A stretch of 64,000 nucleotides of DNA, taken from NCBI RefSeq assembly GCF_021502675.1, contig NZ_JAKFHA010000034.1, positions 1 through 64,000 of the forward strand, written 5' to 3'. Within the stretch, counting starts at the first letter, position 1. The number at the start of each line of letters is the position of its first letter. Below are positions 16,925 to 29,270 of this stretch, piece after piece. The position numbers and the translations under genes are program-made. A model generated the notes under the pieces. That model was not told where the DNA came from. It searched no databases and saw only the letters and a program-made list of their open reading frames with translations. The DNA comes from Yinghuangia soli. Lineage in GTDB: Bacteria; Actinomycetota; Actinomycetes; Streptomycetales; Streptomycetaceae.

Positions 16925-18427
16925 TCAGCCCCGCGAGGTGGCGTCGGCCGGCGCCTCGGAGGCGGCTTCGGCCGGGGTGCGGAGCTTCGGGATCATCAGC
17001 GCGATCACGAGGGCGACGGCGAGCATGGCGGCAGCGGCGAGGAAGGCCGTGCGATAGCCGTCGTCCGTGTACAAGGCCGTGCCCTGGACGACGTTCGCGC
17101 GGTCGTTGAGCAGCGTGAAGATCACCTGCGTGGAGATGGCGCCGAGCACGCCGCCCAGCAGGGTGCCCACGCCGTTGGCGGTGGCCTGGTCCTCCGGCCG
17201 CACCGCGCTCACGATCAGGATCGACGACGATGCCAGGACCAGGCCCATACCGACCGCGAAGAACGGCCCGAAGGCGACGAACTGCCACTTCTCGTAGTGG
17301 TTGCCGAACATCAGAAGGACGCCCGTGATGGCCGACACCAGCCCTGCGACCAGGGTGAACTTGGCGCCCCACCGGTTGGCGAACAGGCCTACGCCGGCGC
17401 CGCAGAGCAGCAGCAGGATGCTGGAGTGCACGCCGAGCGCGGCGTTCTCGGTGGCGGTGTAGCCCAGCCCGTCGGACATGCCGGGGATTTTCGGGTACAG
17501 CGCCAGCAGCTGGTTGATGGTGCCGGTGGAGAACAGGACGCCGCTGGCCATGCCGCCCGAGACCAGGATCAGCAGCAGGCGGCGTTCGCGCAGCAGGTGC
17601 ACGTCGAGCAGGGGGTGCGCGACGCGGTGCTCGACCGCGAGGAACAGGAAGAATGCCGCCACGCCGCCGATGACGTAGGCCAAGGTGCGGGCATCGGCCC
17701 AGCCCCAGTCGGCGCCCTGGCCGATGCCGTACACCAGTGCGGTGGCGCTGCCGCCGAGCAGCAGGCCGCCGAGCCAGTCGAACGAGGTGCGCGGAGCGCG
17801 CAGCGGGCTCTCCGGGACCACCAGCAGGAGCAGGACGAGTGCGACCACGCTGTTCGCGGCCAGGAACCACAGGACCCCGCGGAAGCCGTGGTTGTCCTGG
17901 AGCCAGCCGGACAGCCAGGGGCCGGCGAGCGCGGTGAGGCCTGTGCTGGTGGCCACGACGCCCGTCGCGGTGCCGACCCACTTGGCCGGGAAGACGTCGC
18001 GCACGATCGAGTACGTCAGTGCGGTCACCACGGCGTAGATGCCCACCAGGAAGCGTGCGGAGAGCATCAGGCCCCAGGTCGGCGCGAGCGCACACAGGAT
18101 CTCGCCGACCACGCCCACGACGGAGGCGGCGACCATGACGCGCTTCTTGCCGAACATGTCGGACGCCTTGATCAGGAAAGGCACGCTCATGGTCGCCACC
18201 AGGGTGGTGATCAGGGTGAACCAGGCGATCTGCGTCGTATGGAAGTGCTGCGCGATGAGGACCTGGGCGTTGCCCAGCAGCAGGCCGGACATCGACAGCA
18301 CGACGGTCGGCCAGGCCAGGGCGATGATCAGGAGGACGTAGTACGCCTTGGAGCGCTCGGTGCGCCCGCTCGGCGAAGGGCCGGGCGGTTCGGCGAGCCG
18401 GCCCGAAGGCGGTGCGATGGTGCTCAT
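16925..18427 (-). CDS. MFS transporter, DHA2-like (about 14 TM)
   Basis: A 500-residue major facilitator protein with about 14 hydrophobic segments, the DHA2 (drug:H+ antiporter-2) layout. The first helix region is YYVLLIIALAWPTVVLSMSGLLL and the conserved cytoplasmic loop is KASDMFGKKRVM, with LVGIYAVVTALTYSIVRDVF after it. The start is ATG 18427 with GGAGGA seven bases upstream; upstream in-frame codons are not used. It is the first gene of an operon with an SDR and a hydrolase, 92 bases downstream of a LacI-type operator. DHA2 proteins usually export; with this regulon, export of an aglycone or uptake of a glycoside are both conceivable. Confidence 0.88.
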   Translation of the reverse strand: MSTIAPPSGRLAEPPGPSPSGRTERSKAYYVLLIIALAWPTVVLSMSGLLLGNAQVLIAQHFHTTQIAWFTLITTLVATMSVPFLIKASDMFGKKRVMVAASVVGVVGEILCALAPTWGLMLSARFLVGIYAVVTALTYSIVRDVFPAKWVGTATGVVATSTGLTALAGPWLSGWLQDNHGFRGVLWFLAANSVVALVLLLLVVPESPLRAPRTSFDWLGGLLLGGSATALVYGIGQGADWGWADARTLAYVIGGVAAFFLFLAVEHRVAHPLLDVHLLRERRLLLILVSGGMASGVLFSTGTINQLLALYPKIPGMSDGLGYTATENAALGVHSSILLLLCGAGVGLFANRWGAKFTLVAGLVSAITGVLLMFGNHYEKWQFVAFGPFFAVGMGLVLASSSILIVSAVRPEDQATANGVGTLLGGVLGAISTQVIFTLLNDRANVVQGTALYTDDGYRTAFLAAAAMLAVALVIALMIPKLRTPAEAASEAPADATSRG

Positions 18428-18518
18428 AAGGTCGTCCTCCATGGACAGTACGTGCATCCGCCGGGGCGGGAAACCGGTCCTGCGGGGCAGATGGCTCCGC
18501 GGGGCCGAGTCGCTGACC

Positions 18519-18530
18519 TGAAACGATTCA
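18519..18530. promoter_or_regulatory. LacI-type operator upstream of MFS operon
   Basis: TGAAACGATTCA matches the rhaI operator TGAAACGTTTCA at 11 of 12 bases and is identical to the box at 26427. It lies 92 bases before the MFS start codon. Confidence 0.65.
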
Positions 18531-18696
18531 TATCCGGGTCGCAGAGGTGCGGAGCGAGTGGCTCTGCAGGGCTGCGTCGGGAGTTGAGTCGAGCTTAGGT
18601 CGAGAAACCGTAGAGCACCAGGTTTCTTGGAGATGAACTTCCGCGTCGAAGCGGTAACGCCTGTCCGGTATGGCTCGAGGCGGTGCGAGTACGGTA

Positions 18697-18710
18697 TTCC
18701 TGTACAGAAA
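18697..18710. promoter_or_regulatory. Putative GntR operator (TGTACA core)
   Basis: TTCCTGTACAGAAA is an inverted repeat with 12 of 14 symmetric positions, 46 bases before the GntR start. A matching site TTTCATGTACAGGAA occurs at 32557-32571 between the aldehyde and alcohol dehydrogenase genes, so both are proposed targets of this GntR regulator. Confidence 0.5.
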
Positions 18711-18755
18711 TGAGCGGCCTTGCGCGGTGCCGGGGCCAGGCGGGGAACGGAAGCG

Positions 18756-19502
18756 ATGACCACAGGTGTGCCCGACCAGCCCTGGCGCGGTCCGAAGTCG
18801 TCCCAGCGGCTCGCCCACGTCCTGGCCCAGCCGATCCTCTCCGGCCAGGTGCGCGAGGGGGACCGGCTCCCCAACGAGGCGGAGATGATGGCGCGGTACG
18901 GCGCCGGCCGGCCCACCGTCCGAGAAGCCCTGCGACTCCTGGAGACCCGCGGGCTGATCATGCTCAAGACCGGTCCCGGCGGAGGGCCGATCGTGCGTCG
19001 GCCGCCCAAAGGCAGCCTGAGCGAGGCGCTGAGCCTGGTCCTGCAGGTCGAAGGCGCCTCGTTCGCCGATGTCACCGATGCCCGCATCGCCCTCGAGCCG
19101 ATGATCGCCCGCCGCGCGGCCGAGCGGATCACCGAACCCCAGCTCGCCGAGCTGGAGGACAGCATCAAGCAGCTGCGGGACCATCCCGGCGACCACGACG
19201 TCTTCGTGGCCGAAAACCAGCGCTTCCACACGCTGATCGCCGAGGCGGCCCAGAGCGTGGTGCTGGACGTCTTCGTCAGCACCCTCCAGACCATCGCCGA
19301 CGGCGTGCGGGTCGGTGTGGAGTACTCCGCGCGCAAGCAGTCCGCCATCGCCGCCGCGCATGCGTCGATCGTGGAAGCGTTGCGGGCCGGTGATCCCGAG
19401 CGCGCGGAGCAGGCCATGCGAGACCACCTGGCCGAAGCGGAACGCTACTGGCGGCACCGGTACCCGGAGCTGATGACACGTCCCGTGCAGTGGACGTACT
19501 GA
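18756..19502 (+). CDS. GntR-family regulator (FadR/FCD subgroup)
   Basis: A 248-residue GntR protein. The winged helix is at residues about 15-85 (EGDRLPNEAEMMARYGAGRPTVREALRLLETRGLI), followed by an all-helical FCD effector domain in which DARIALEPMIARRAA, the ENQRFHTLIAEAA segment and the AAHASIVEAL histidine region suggest a metal-dependent carboxylate-binding pocket. Start ATG 18756 was preferred over GTG 18720 because the domain begins soon after it. FCD regulators commonly sense organic acids or acyl-CoA-related metabolites. It stands alone, convergent with the substrate-binding protein gene; its probable operator lies just upstream and again at 32557. Confidence 0.87.
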   Translation: MTTGVPDQPWRGPKSSQRLAHVLAQPILSGQVREGDRLPNEAEMMARYGAGRPTVREALRLLETRGLIMLKTGPGGGPIVRRPPKGSLSEALSLVLQVEGASFADVTDARIALEPMIARRAAERITEPQLAELEDSIKQLRDHPGDHDVFVAENQRFHTLIAEAAQSVVLDVFVSTLQTIADGVRVGVEYSARKQSAIAAAHASIVEALRAGDPERAEQAMRDHLAEAERYWRHRYPELMTRPVQWTY

Positions 19503-19523
19503 CCCGCCATGCAGGCCGCCCGA

Positions 19524-19540
19524 CTGCGCGCGAAGCGCAG
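19524..19540. terminator. Small hairpin between convergent genes
   Basis: CTGCGC and GCGCAG pair around GCGAA, 22 bases after the GntR stop and before the convergent substrate-binding protein gene. Short stem, so only a possible bidirectional terminator. Confidence 0.35.
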
Positions 19541-19569
19541 CCGGGGGCCGGTGGAGCGGTGCCGGTCGG

Positions 19570-20877
19570 TCAGGACGCGGACAGCACGAACTTCTGGGTC
19601 GCCGGGTCGAACGCGTAGAGCCGCGCGGGGATCGCGCCGTGCGGGGTGGCCTGCGCGTAGGTGGCCTTGTCGGCGAAGCTGGGGTCCTGGAAGGAGCCCA
19701 GGGCGAAGCCGGCGTTCTGGAAGGTCTCGTAATTCAGGTCCTTGCCGGCCTTGTCCGCGAGGGCCTTGAAAAGCGCCAGGTTGCGGCAGGCCACGTTCGG
19801 GGCGATCTGAGGCGTGGCCGTGCCGGCCGGAACAGTTGCCGGGTCGACGGTCATCTTGCCCGCGAACTCGGGCAGCGCCGCCTCGACCGCCTTCATGCAT
19901 TCCTGGTTGGCGGGCTCACTCCACTGGGTGTTCAGACCCAGCGCGGCAGCGTTCGCGAGGGTCGTGAAGTCGTGCTTGCCCTTGTCGTTGGCGTAGGCCT
20001 GCACCTGCAGGTTGTCGGTGAACAGCAGCCGGGGGCGGTACTTCGTCTGCTCCAGGACCTGCGGGAACGAGGCGGCCATGCTGCCGACCACCACGACCGT
20101 GTCGGCGCCGGACGCCTGGAACTTCTGGATGAACACGCCGGTCTGCTGCCCGATGGCCGCAGCGTCGGTGGCCGGGGCGTCCAGAACGGCGGTCTCGACC
20201 GGGGTGATGCCCAGCTTCTGCAGCGCCGGGATCACGGTGTCCTTCATGACCCCCTGCTCGTTCACGTTGGACAGGACCGCGACCTTCTTCCCGGTGAGGC
20301 TGCCGTCCTTGTTGAACAGGGCTATCCCGTCGGCGACTTCGTCCCCGCCGCGGGTGTCGCTGAACCACGGAGCCTGCGCCTGCCCGTAGCGCTTCGCGGT
20401 CAGCTGCCCGCCGATGGCCGCGGTCTTGTTCGTCTGCACGTAGCAGAGCGGCTCGTCGCCGTTGAAGTTGCCGAGGACGGCGAAGACCTTCTCGTCCTGG
20501 GTGAGCTTGACGCAGGTCTCCTGCGCGGCGGCCGGAGAGATCAGGTTGATCTTGCCGTACACCGGGACGATCTTGCGGCCGTTGATGCCGCCCGCGTCGT
20601 TGATCTTCTTGATCAGCGCGTTGTAGGAGGCCTCGTAGGGGCCGTGGTCGATGTTGACGAACTGCTTCACCGAGTCGAGGTCCGGGTAGGTGATCCCGAT
20701 CTTGATGGTGTCCGCGGTGACGCCGGGGGCGACCTTGGGCGCGGGGGGTGCGGCCGGTGCGCCGGAGGTACCGGGCTTCGCATCGTCCTTCTTCTCGGCC
20801 GTGCAGCCGGTGGCGACGAGTGCCGTGGCGGCCGCCAGGAGCACGACGGCGTGGCGTCTGGCGCGGTGCGGTGTCAT
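19570..20877 (-). CDS. ABC transporter substrate-binding lipoprotein (Peripla_BP_6, LivJ-like)
   Basis: A 435-residue periplasmic-binding-type protein of the branched-chain-amino-acid/amide/aromatic family. A lipoprotein signal with lipobox ALVATGC (Cys25) anchors it to the membrane, followed by a Ala/Pro/Lys-rich linker and a type I binding fold beginning TIKIGITYPDLDSVKQFV. It is the last gene of the leftward operon carrying the MFS-ATPase and LivHMG fusions and should feed that transporter. Family members import amino acids, amides, aromatic acids and other organic solutes. The upstream LacI-type box suggests a rhamnose-linked substrate. ATG 20877 has only a weak ribosome-binding site. Confidence 0.9.
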   Translation of the reverse strand: MTPHRARRHAVVLLAAATALVATGCTAEKKDDAKPGTSGAPAAPPAPKVAPGVTADTIKIGITYPDLDSVKQFVNIDHGPYEASYNALIKKINDAGGINGRKIVPVYGKINLISPAAAQETCVKLTQDEKVFAVLGNFNGDEPLCYVQTNKTAAIGGQLTAKRYGQAQAPWFSDTRGGDEVADGIALFNKDGSLTGKKVAVLSNVNEQGVMKDTVIPALQKLGITPVETAVLDAPATDAAAIGQQTGVFIQKFQASGADTVVVVGSMAASFPQVLEQTKYRPRLLFTDNLQVQAYANDKGKHDFTTLANAAALGLNTQWSEPANQECMKAVEAALPEFAGKMTVDPATVPAGTATPQIAPNVACRNLALFKALADKAGKDLNYETFQNAGFALGSFQDPSFADKATYAQATPHGAIPARLYAFDPATQKFVLSAS

Positions 20878-20957
20878 GGGCTGATCCGTTTCTTGTGGGA
20901 AAGGGGAACTGCGGGAAGGGAAGGCGGGAGACGGCTGCGCAGGATGCCGTCGGCCGG

Positions 20958-23825
<2,868 letters not shown>

Positions 23826-23830
23826 CGTCG

Positions 23831-26050
23831 TCAGCCGCCTTCCTTGCCGAGGAAGACCGCGCGGGCGAGGTCGTCGCGCTCGGCGAGTTCGCGGGCCGGA
23901 CCTTCGAAGCGGACCTGGCCCTTCTCGAGGAACACCGCGCGGTCCGCGATCGCGAGGGCGATGTTCAGCGACTGCTCGACGATGACCATGGTCAGGCCGT
24001 CGGCCTTGAGGCGTTCGATGATCGCCAGCAGGTCCTGGACGACGACCGGGGCCAGGCCCAGGGACAGTTCGTCGATCAGCAGCACTTCCGGGTCGTGCAT
24101 CAGGACCATGGCCAGTGCGAGCATCTGCTGCTGGCCGCCGGACATCGAGCCGGCGAGCTGGCCTTGCCGTCCGGCGAGGTCGGGGAACAGGTCGAGGACG
24201 TACGCGAATCGCCGGTCGCGGTCGGCGGGGTCCTTGCGGACCCGGAAGGCCGCCATCTCCAGGTTCTCGCGGACCGTCATCCCCGGGAACACGCCCTTGC
24301 CGCCGGGCAGGAGGTGGACGCCGTAGCTGCCGCGCTGCTCCGGGGACACGTACGTGATGGTCCGGCCGCCCAGTCGGACGACGCCGCGCGAAGGCGTGCC
24401 GAGTCCGCAGACGACCTTCAGGATCGTGGACTTGCCGGCGCCGTTGGTGCCGAGCAGCGCGAGCGTCTCCCCGCGCCGGACCTCGAACCCGACGTCGAAC
24501 AGCGTCTGCACGTGCCCGTAGGAGAAGTCGATGTTGTTGACCTGGAGCACGGGGATGTTCTCCGGGTCCTGCAACTGCCGGTCGCGCTCGTCGAGTTCCT
24601 CGCGCAGTTCTTGTACGACAAGGGACAGGTCGTGCTTGATGAAGCCCGCGCTGCGCACGACGAGCAGGCCGCCGATCAGCGTGGACGGTATGCCGACCAC
24701 CAGGACCGCGACGCGGGCGTCGTAGGCGTTGCTGATCAACCCGGCGAGCAGGGCGCCGCCGGTCGCGCCGATGAAGAAGATGTAGATGGCCGACAGGGCG
24801 CTGCCGAGGCCGCGCAGGCGGTAGGGGACCACCGAGGACAGCACCGGGCCGACCATGGCGAAGGTGACCGAGGACAGGATGGCCGCCGGGATGCCCGCGA
24901 TCATGAAAGCGATGCCGTTCGGCATGGACCACTGGATCGGCAGCAGCACCGCGCCGGGCAGGATCAGGTAGCCCAGCAGGGCAAGCGCCCGCGAGGGATC
25001 GAGGCGGTAGAGGCGGTCGTACCAGGGGCCGACGATCGGGAGCGCGAGCAGCAAGGACGCTCCGGAGACCGAGCCCCACACGCCGCGCTCGAAGGTGGAC
25101 ATCCCGTAGTGGTCCTCGGCCCACAGGTTGGAGAGCACTCCGCCGGTGAACAGGCTGAAGCCGAGCGCCGAGAACGCGATGATCGAGCTCTTGATGGAGC
25201 GGATGCGCATCAGCCGGGCGAAGGCCGCCTCGATCGAGATGGGCATCGGCTTGACGTCCTCGACGACCTCGCCCAGGACGGACTTCATCTCGTGCTGCCC
25301 GCGGGGCGGTTCCGGAAGCCGGAAGGCCCATACGGCGACCAGCAGCGCAGGCAAGCCAAGGATCAGGAACGGCCAGCGCCAGCCGTCATCGCCACCCGCC
25401 AGAGTGGCGATGCCCCCGACCGCGAGCGGACTGAGCGCTCCTGCGGTTCTCGCCGCGCCGGCACTGATGGTGGCCAGGCGTCCGCGGACGCCGATCGGAT
25501 AGGTGTCCGCGTTCAGCGAGCCGTGCACCGGCAGGGTGCTGGACTTGGCCACCCCGACGCCGAACCTCGCGAGGAAGAACAGGAAGGCATTGGCCGCCAG
25601 TCCGCAGGCGAAGACCATCGCCGAGAACGCGATACCCGCCCAGCCGATGACCCGGCTGCGGCGGCAGCGGTCGGCCAGCCAGCCCATCGGCAGCGCGCCG
25701 AGCACAAGGAAGGCGCCGGATGCTGCCGAGATGAAGACGATGGCGCCGTCGCTCATGCCGAACGCATCGCGGATGTCGGGCGCGAGGATCCCCAGCGCCG
25801 CGGATTCCAACTCGTCCATCGCGGCCAGCGTCGTGAGGGTGAGGAAGGTGGCCGATCCTCCGGCGGCCAGCCCGGCGCGCAGCGACAGTTGCTCGTCGCC
25901 GACACCGGGGAGGAGCTCGTCGGCGAAGAGCACCTCGCGGGAGGACTCCGCTTGCTGCCTTCGGCGTTCGGCCTCGGCGTCGATCAGGCCGGCCGCCAGG
26001 CCGGCGGCGGACGGCGCCGCGCCGTCGACCGCGTCGCTCGGCGCGCTCAC
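23831..26050 (-). CDS. MFS transporter fused to LivF-like ABC ATPase
   Basis: A 739-residue protein with a 12-TM major facilitator domain (residues about 60-475, with GALPMGWLADRCRRSRVIGW and RFGVGVAKSSTLPVHGSL) joined through a charged linker (ELREELDERDRQLQDPENIP) to a LivF-like ATPase (about 495-739; Walker A GTNGAGKST near 535, signature MSGGQQQM near 635, Walker B VLLIDEL near 655). The start is GTG 26050 with GGAAGGGG upstream; an earlier in-frame start at 26200 lacks support. It probably supplies the second ATPase for the LivHMG fusion five bases downstream, and why an MFS channel is attached is unknown. Similar MFS-ABC chains exist in some actinobacteria, without defined function. Confidence 0.88.
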   Translation of the reverse strand: MSAPSDAVDGAAPSAAGLAAGLIDAEAERRRQQAESSREVLFADELLPGVGDEQLSLRAGLAAGGSATFLTLTTLAAMDELESAALGILAPDIRDAFGMSDGAIVFISAASGAFLVLGALPMGWLADRCRRSRVIGWAGIAFSAMVFACGLAANAFLFFLARFGVGVAKSSTLPVHGSLNADTYPIGVRGRLATISAGAARTAGALSPLAVGGIATLAGGDDGWRWPFLILGLPALLVAVWAFRLPEPPRGQHEMKSVLGEVVEDVKPMPISIEAAFARLMRIRSIKSSIIAFSALGFSLFTGGVLSNLWAEDHYGMSTFERGVWGSVSGASLLLALPIVGPWYDRLYRLDPSRALALLGYLILPGAVLLPIQWSMPNGIAFMIAGIPAAILSSVTFAMVGPVLSSVVPYRLRGLGSALSAIYIFFIGATGGALLAGLISNAYDARVAVLVVGIPSTLIGGLLVVRSAGFIKHDLSLVVQELREELDERDRQLQDPENIPVLQVNNIDFSYGHVQTLFDVGFEVRRGETLALLGTNGAGKSTILKVVCGLGTPSRGVVRLGGRTITYVSPEQRGSYGVHLLPGGKGVFPGMTVRENLEMAAFRVRKDPADRDRRFAYVLDLFPDLAGRQGQLAGSMSGGQQQMLALAMVLMHDPEVLLIDELSLGLAPVVVQDLLAIIERLKADGLTMVIVEQSLNIALAIADRAVFLEKGQVRFEGPARELAERDDLARAVFLGKEGG

Positions 26051-26220
26051 CTTCGGGCCCCTTCCGGGCGCGGTGGGCGGGGGGTGCAGTGCAGCATGGC
26101 GATCTCCGCGAAGGACGTGCTGACGGGACATCAGCGGGCGGCGGGTGGGACTCCGATGCGCCGAACCCGAGTCGGAGCAGTGCGATGCGCAAGGCGGCAC
26201 CGCGGGTGATCACGGGGAAA

Positions 26221-26232
26221 TGAACCGATTCA
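26221..26232. promoter_or_regulatory. LacI-type operator upstream of fused transporter operon
   Basis: TGAACCGATTCA differs from the box at 26427 by one base (A to C at position 5). It lies 170 bases before the GTG of the MFS-ATPase fusion gene. Confidence 0.55.
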
Positions 26233-26426
26233 TTCGATCGGCTCAGGTGTCGTGCGCGTTAACTGTCGGGGCTGTGCCGGGAGCGTAGCCGTCGCAGCTT
26301 GCGCGCGCTAGTGCCCAAACTTGCGCTTTCCAGCAGGTTCTGATCTTCCGGACGGGAGGGGAAGAGAGTGGTCGGCATAATTTGTGTAACAACTACGCCG
26401 CGGCGAGTAGGTGTCGGACGCATGTA

Positions 26427-26438
26427 TGAAACGATTCA
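26427..26438. promoter_or_regulatory. LacI-type operator upstream of alpha-L-rhamnosidase
   Basis: TGAAACGATTCA, identical to the box at 18519, lies 38 bases before the chosen rhamnosidase start codon. Its overlap with the 5' end of the longer open frame is one reason the downstream ATG was preferred. Confidence 0.7.
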
Positions 26439-26476
26439 TTTCTGACCCTGCACCCGTGACCAGCCCTGGAGCCCGC

Positions 26477-29146
26477 ATGGCCGCCCCGCACCACCTCCGA
26501 GTCGAGCACCTGGACGCCCCGACGGGACTGCACGTCAGGAGTCCGCGACTGTCCTGGCAGCTGCCGAGCGGAGCCGTGCGGCAAATTGCGTACCGGGTAC
26601 GCACCGGGGCCTGGGATTCAGGCAGGATCGAAGCAGAGCACTCGGTTCTGGTGCCTTTCGCCGGTCCTGCCACGCACGCGGGGCAGAGGGTGGAGTGGCA
26701 GGTCAAGGTCTGGACCGACCTGGGGGAGAGCCCTTGGTCCGAGGCTTCCTCGTGGGAGGCCGGGCTGCTCGGACCGGGTGACTGGTCCGCCCGGTGGATC
26801 GAGCCCCGTGACGCCGAGCCGCGGCCGCCGGCCGGCGACCGGCCGGCGCACCTGCTCCGCCGGGACTTCCTGCTCGGCGCCCCGGTGAAGCGGGCCCGCT
26901 TGTACGCCACCGCTCATGGGATCTACGAGGCCTTCCTCAACGGTGTCCGGGTCGGCGACCTGGAACTGACGCCCGGGTACACCGCCTACCGCGACAACCT
27001 CCACGTCCAGACGTACGACGTCACCGAACTGCTCGACGAGGGCGCGAACACCGTGGGCGCCGTGCTCTCCGACGGATGGTTCCGGGGGCGGGCAGGTGCC
27101 ATGCGTATCGCCGACGGCTTCGGGGAGCGGACGGCACTGCTCTTCCAACTGCACGCCGAACACGAGGACGGCACGGTGACCGTGCTGGGCACCGACGACG
27201 CGTGGACCACGTCGACAGCCGAGATCATCGCCGCCGATCTCATGGACGGCCAGCAGTCCGACTTGCGGCGGGCGCAGCCCGGGTGGTCCATGCCGGGGTT
27301 CGACGCCTCTCTGTGGGCCAAGGCGTCTGTGGCATCGGGCGGCCTGTACGACGACTTCGCCCGGCTGACCGCGTCGCCGGCGCCGCCGGTGCGGCGCGTC
27401 GAAGAACTCCGTCCGCGCTCGGTCGCAGTCCTCGGGTCGGGGCACCAGGTCGTCGACCTCGGCCAGAACATCAACGGCTGGATCCGCCTCGCGCTGCCGG
27501 CCGCAGCCGAACTGTCGCTGACCCATGGCGAGGCTCTGGACGCCGACGGCGACGTGACGACCGACCACCTGCGGGGCGAGGACTTCCAGTCGGGTGAACC
27601 GCTGCCCGCCGGGCAGGTGGACCGTGTCGTCACGGGGGACCGGGCGGGCGGCGTCTTCGAACCGCGGCACACCACACACGGCTTCCAGTACGTGCGGGTG
27701 GAAGGAGCCCGTGCCCCTCTCACGCCGGACGACGTGACCGGTGTCGTGGTGCACACCGACCTGCGCCGCACCGGGCACTTCCACTGCAGCGACGACCGGA
27801 TCAACCGCCTTCACGAGATCGCCGACTGGAGCTTCCGGGGCAACGCGTGCGACATCCCCACCGACTGCCCCCAGCGCGAACGCGCGGGCTGGACCGGCGA
27901 CTGGATGCTCTACGTCCCCACGGCCGCCTTCCTCTACGACGTGGCAGGCTTCTCCATCAAGTGGCTGCGGGACCTGGCCGCGGACCAGTGGGACGACGGC
28001 TGCCTCACCAACTTCGCCCCCGACCCCGGCGGGCGCGCCGTACAACACCTGCCCGCCGAGATCCTGGAGATGTTCGCCGGCTCATCGGCCTGGGGCGACG
28101 CCTCGGTGATCGTGCCCTGGGAGCTCTGGCGCTCCTACGGAGACCTGGACGCGCTCGCCGAGTTCCGGCCCATGATGGTCCGCTGGGTGGAGTTCGCCGC
28201 CGAACGCGCCCGCACCCGGCGCCACCCCGGCCGGGCTGCCTCTCGCCCCGAGGCAGCGCCGCACGAGGAGTTCCTCTGGGACGCCGGCTTCCACTGGGGC
28301 GAGTGGACCGAACCCGGCGTCGACGAGAACGCGTTCCGCACGGCCGACCACGGCGCGGTGGCGACCGCGTACCTGTACCGCTCGGCGTCGCTGCTTTCTC
28401 GGATCTCGGCGCTGACCGGCCACCCCGAGGAGGCCGACCGCTACGCCCGCCTCGCCGAACACGTCCTTGCTGCTTGGCGCACCGAGTTCCTCGCCGAAGA
28501 CGGTGCGCTCACCCCGAACACCCAAGCCACGTACGTACGCGCGCTCGCCTTCGGGCTCGTTCCCCGGCACCTGCGCGCCGCCGCAGCCGAGCGCCTCGTG
28601 GGGCTGATCCGCGATGCGGGCACCCATCTCGGCACCGGATTCCTCGCCACTCCTTACCTCTTGCCCGTCCTCGCCGAAACCGGCCACCTCGACGTCGCCT
28701 ACGAGTTGCTCTTCCAGGACACCGAACCGTCCTGGCTCACCATGGTCGACCGCGGTGCCAGCACCATCTGGGAGCACTGGAACGGGATCGACGAAGCCGG
28801 GGTCGCCCACGCCTCGCTCAACCACTACAGCAAGGGCGCGGTCATCTCGTTCCTGCACAACTTCGTCGCCGGGATCCGGCCGCCGGCCGACCCCGACCCT
28901 GAATCCGCGGGATACCGCCGCTTCGAGATCGCGCCGGTCCCCGGCGGCGGGCTGACGTCGGCCTCCGCGACTCTGGACTCGCCGTACGGCACCATCGCTT
29001 CCGCCTGGCGCATCGAAGAGAACGGCGCCTTCACCTTGACGGTCACCATCCCCCCGGGCAGCGAGGCCGACGTCCGCCTGCCCGACGGGCGGTCCTTCCG
29101 AGCGACACCAGGTACACACGACTACAGCTGCCCGACGGGGGTCTGA
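26477..29146 (+). CDS. Alpha-L-rhamnosidase (GH78)
   Basis: An 889-residue GH78 enzyme removing terminal alpha-L-rhamnose from glycosides. The N-terminal region holds the Bac_rhamnosid_N domain, then a beta-sandwich, then the (alpha/alpha)6 catalytic barrel. The diagnostic motif DCPQRERAGWTGDWMLY starts at residue 463 and contains the general-acid Glu468; IWEHWNGI near 762-770 supplies the probable base Glu; the C-terminal sandwich follows. There is no signal peptide, so it works inside the cell, which requires uptake of intact rhamnosides. Start ATG 26477 has GGAG upstream; a longer frame from 26411 covers the operator. A LacI box precedes it, tying it to the rha operon. Confidence 0.93.
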   Translation: MAAPHHLRVEHLDAPTGLHVRSPRLSWQLPSGAVRQIAYRVRTGAWDSGRIEAEHSVLVPFAGPATHAGQRVEWQVKVWTDLGESPWSEASSWEAGLLGPGDWSARWIEPRDAEPRPPAGDRPAHLLRRDFLLGAPVKRARLYATAHGIYEAFLNGVRVGDLELTPGYTAYRDNLHVQTYDVTELLDEGANTVGAVLSDGWFRGRAGAMRIADGFGERTALLFQLHAEHEDGTVTVLGTDDAWTTSTAEIIAADLMDGQQSDLRRAQPGWSMPGFDASLWAKASVASGGLYDDFARLTASPAPPVRRVEELRPRSVAVLGSGHQVVDLGQNINGWIRLALPAAAELSLTHGEALDADGDVTTDHLRGEDFQSGEPLPAGQVDRVVTGDRAGGVFEPRHTTHGFQYVRVEGARAPLTPDDVTGVVVHTDLRRTGHFHCSDDRINRLHEIADWSFRGNACDIPTDCPQRERAGWTGDWMLYVPTAAFLYDVAGFSIKWLRDLAADQWDDGCLTNFAPDPGGRAVQHLPAEILEMFAGSSAWGDASVIVPWELWRSYGDLDALAEFRPMMVRWVEFAAERARTRRHPGRAASRPEAAPHEEFLWDAGFHWGEWTEPGVDENAFRTADHGAVATAYLYRSASLLSRISALTGHPEEADRYARLAEHVLAAWRTEFLAEDGALTPNTQATYVRALAFGLVPRHLRAAAAERLVGLIRDAGTHLGTGFLATPYLLPVLAETGHLDVAYELLFQDTEPSWLTMVDRGASTIWEHWNGIDEAGVAHASLNHYSKGAVISFLHNFVAGIRPPADPDPESAGYRRFEIAPVPGGGLTSASATLDSPYGTIASAWRIEENGAFTLTVTIPPGSEADVRLPDGRSFRATPGTHDYSCPTGV

Positions 29147-29193
29147 TCGAGGGCCTCAAGGGACCGGTCGGCGCACCCTTGTCTTTTTTGTGT

Positions 29194-29207
29194 ATGACGT
29201 ATTTTAT
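29194..29207. promoter_or_regulatory. AT-rich motif upstream of amidohydrolase gene
   Basis: ATGACGTATTTTAT matches ATGATGTATTTCAT at 32549-32562 at 12 of 14 bases. It lies 64 bases before the amidohydrolase ATG, inside a rare AT-rich stretch. It may be a promoter or regulator site shared with the dehydrogenase pair. Confidence 0.35.
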
Positions 29208-29270
29208 TTCCCTCGGGCGGGACCTGGATGCCCGTCTGCCCGCACGGCTTCACCACGAGGAGCGCACCCC

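Larger units (their letters stand above)
18428..18755. other. Divergent intergenic region with two operator types
   Basis: This 328-base gap separates the leftward MFS operon from the rightward GntR gene. It holds the LacI-type box (18519-18530) and a TGTACA-centred palindrome (18697-18710); I see no open frame or RNA gene in the rest. Confidence 0.6.
26051..26476. other. Divergent regulatory region between transporter operon and rhamnosidase
   Basis: 426 bases without a supported gene. Two LacI-type boxes lie at 26221-26232 (transporter side) and 26427-26438 (rhamnosidase side). An AT-rich patch at 26377-26395 (ATAATTTGTGTAACAACT) stands out from the GC-rich surroundings and probably belongs to the rhamnosidase promoter. 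Confidence 0.55.

Noticed and set aside
18428-19417. N-terminal extension of the MFS transporter
   Set aside because: It is antisense to the GntR gene and passes the operators; ATG 18427 has an excellent ribosome-binding site.
23826-25331. N-terminal extension of the LivHMG fusion up to 25331
   Set aside because: It runs antiphase through the MFS-ATPase gene and is Arg/Pro-rich; the LivH domain begins at the ATG at 23825.
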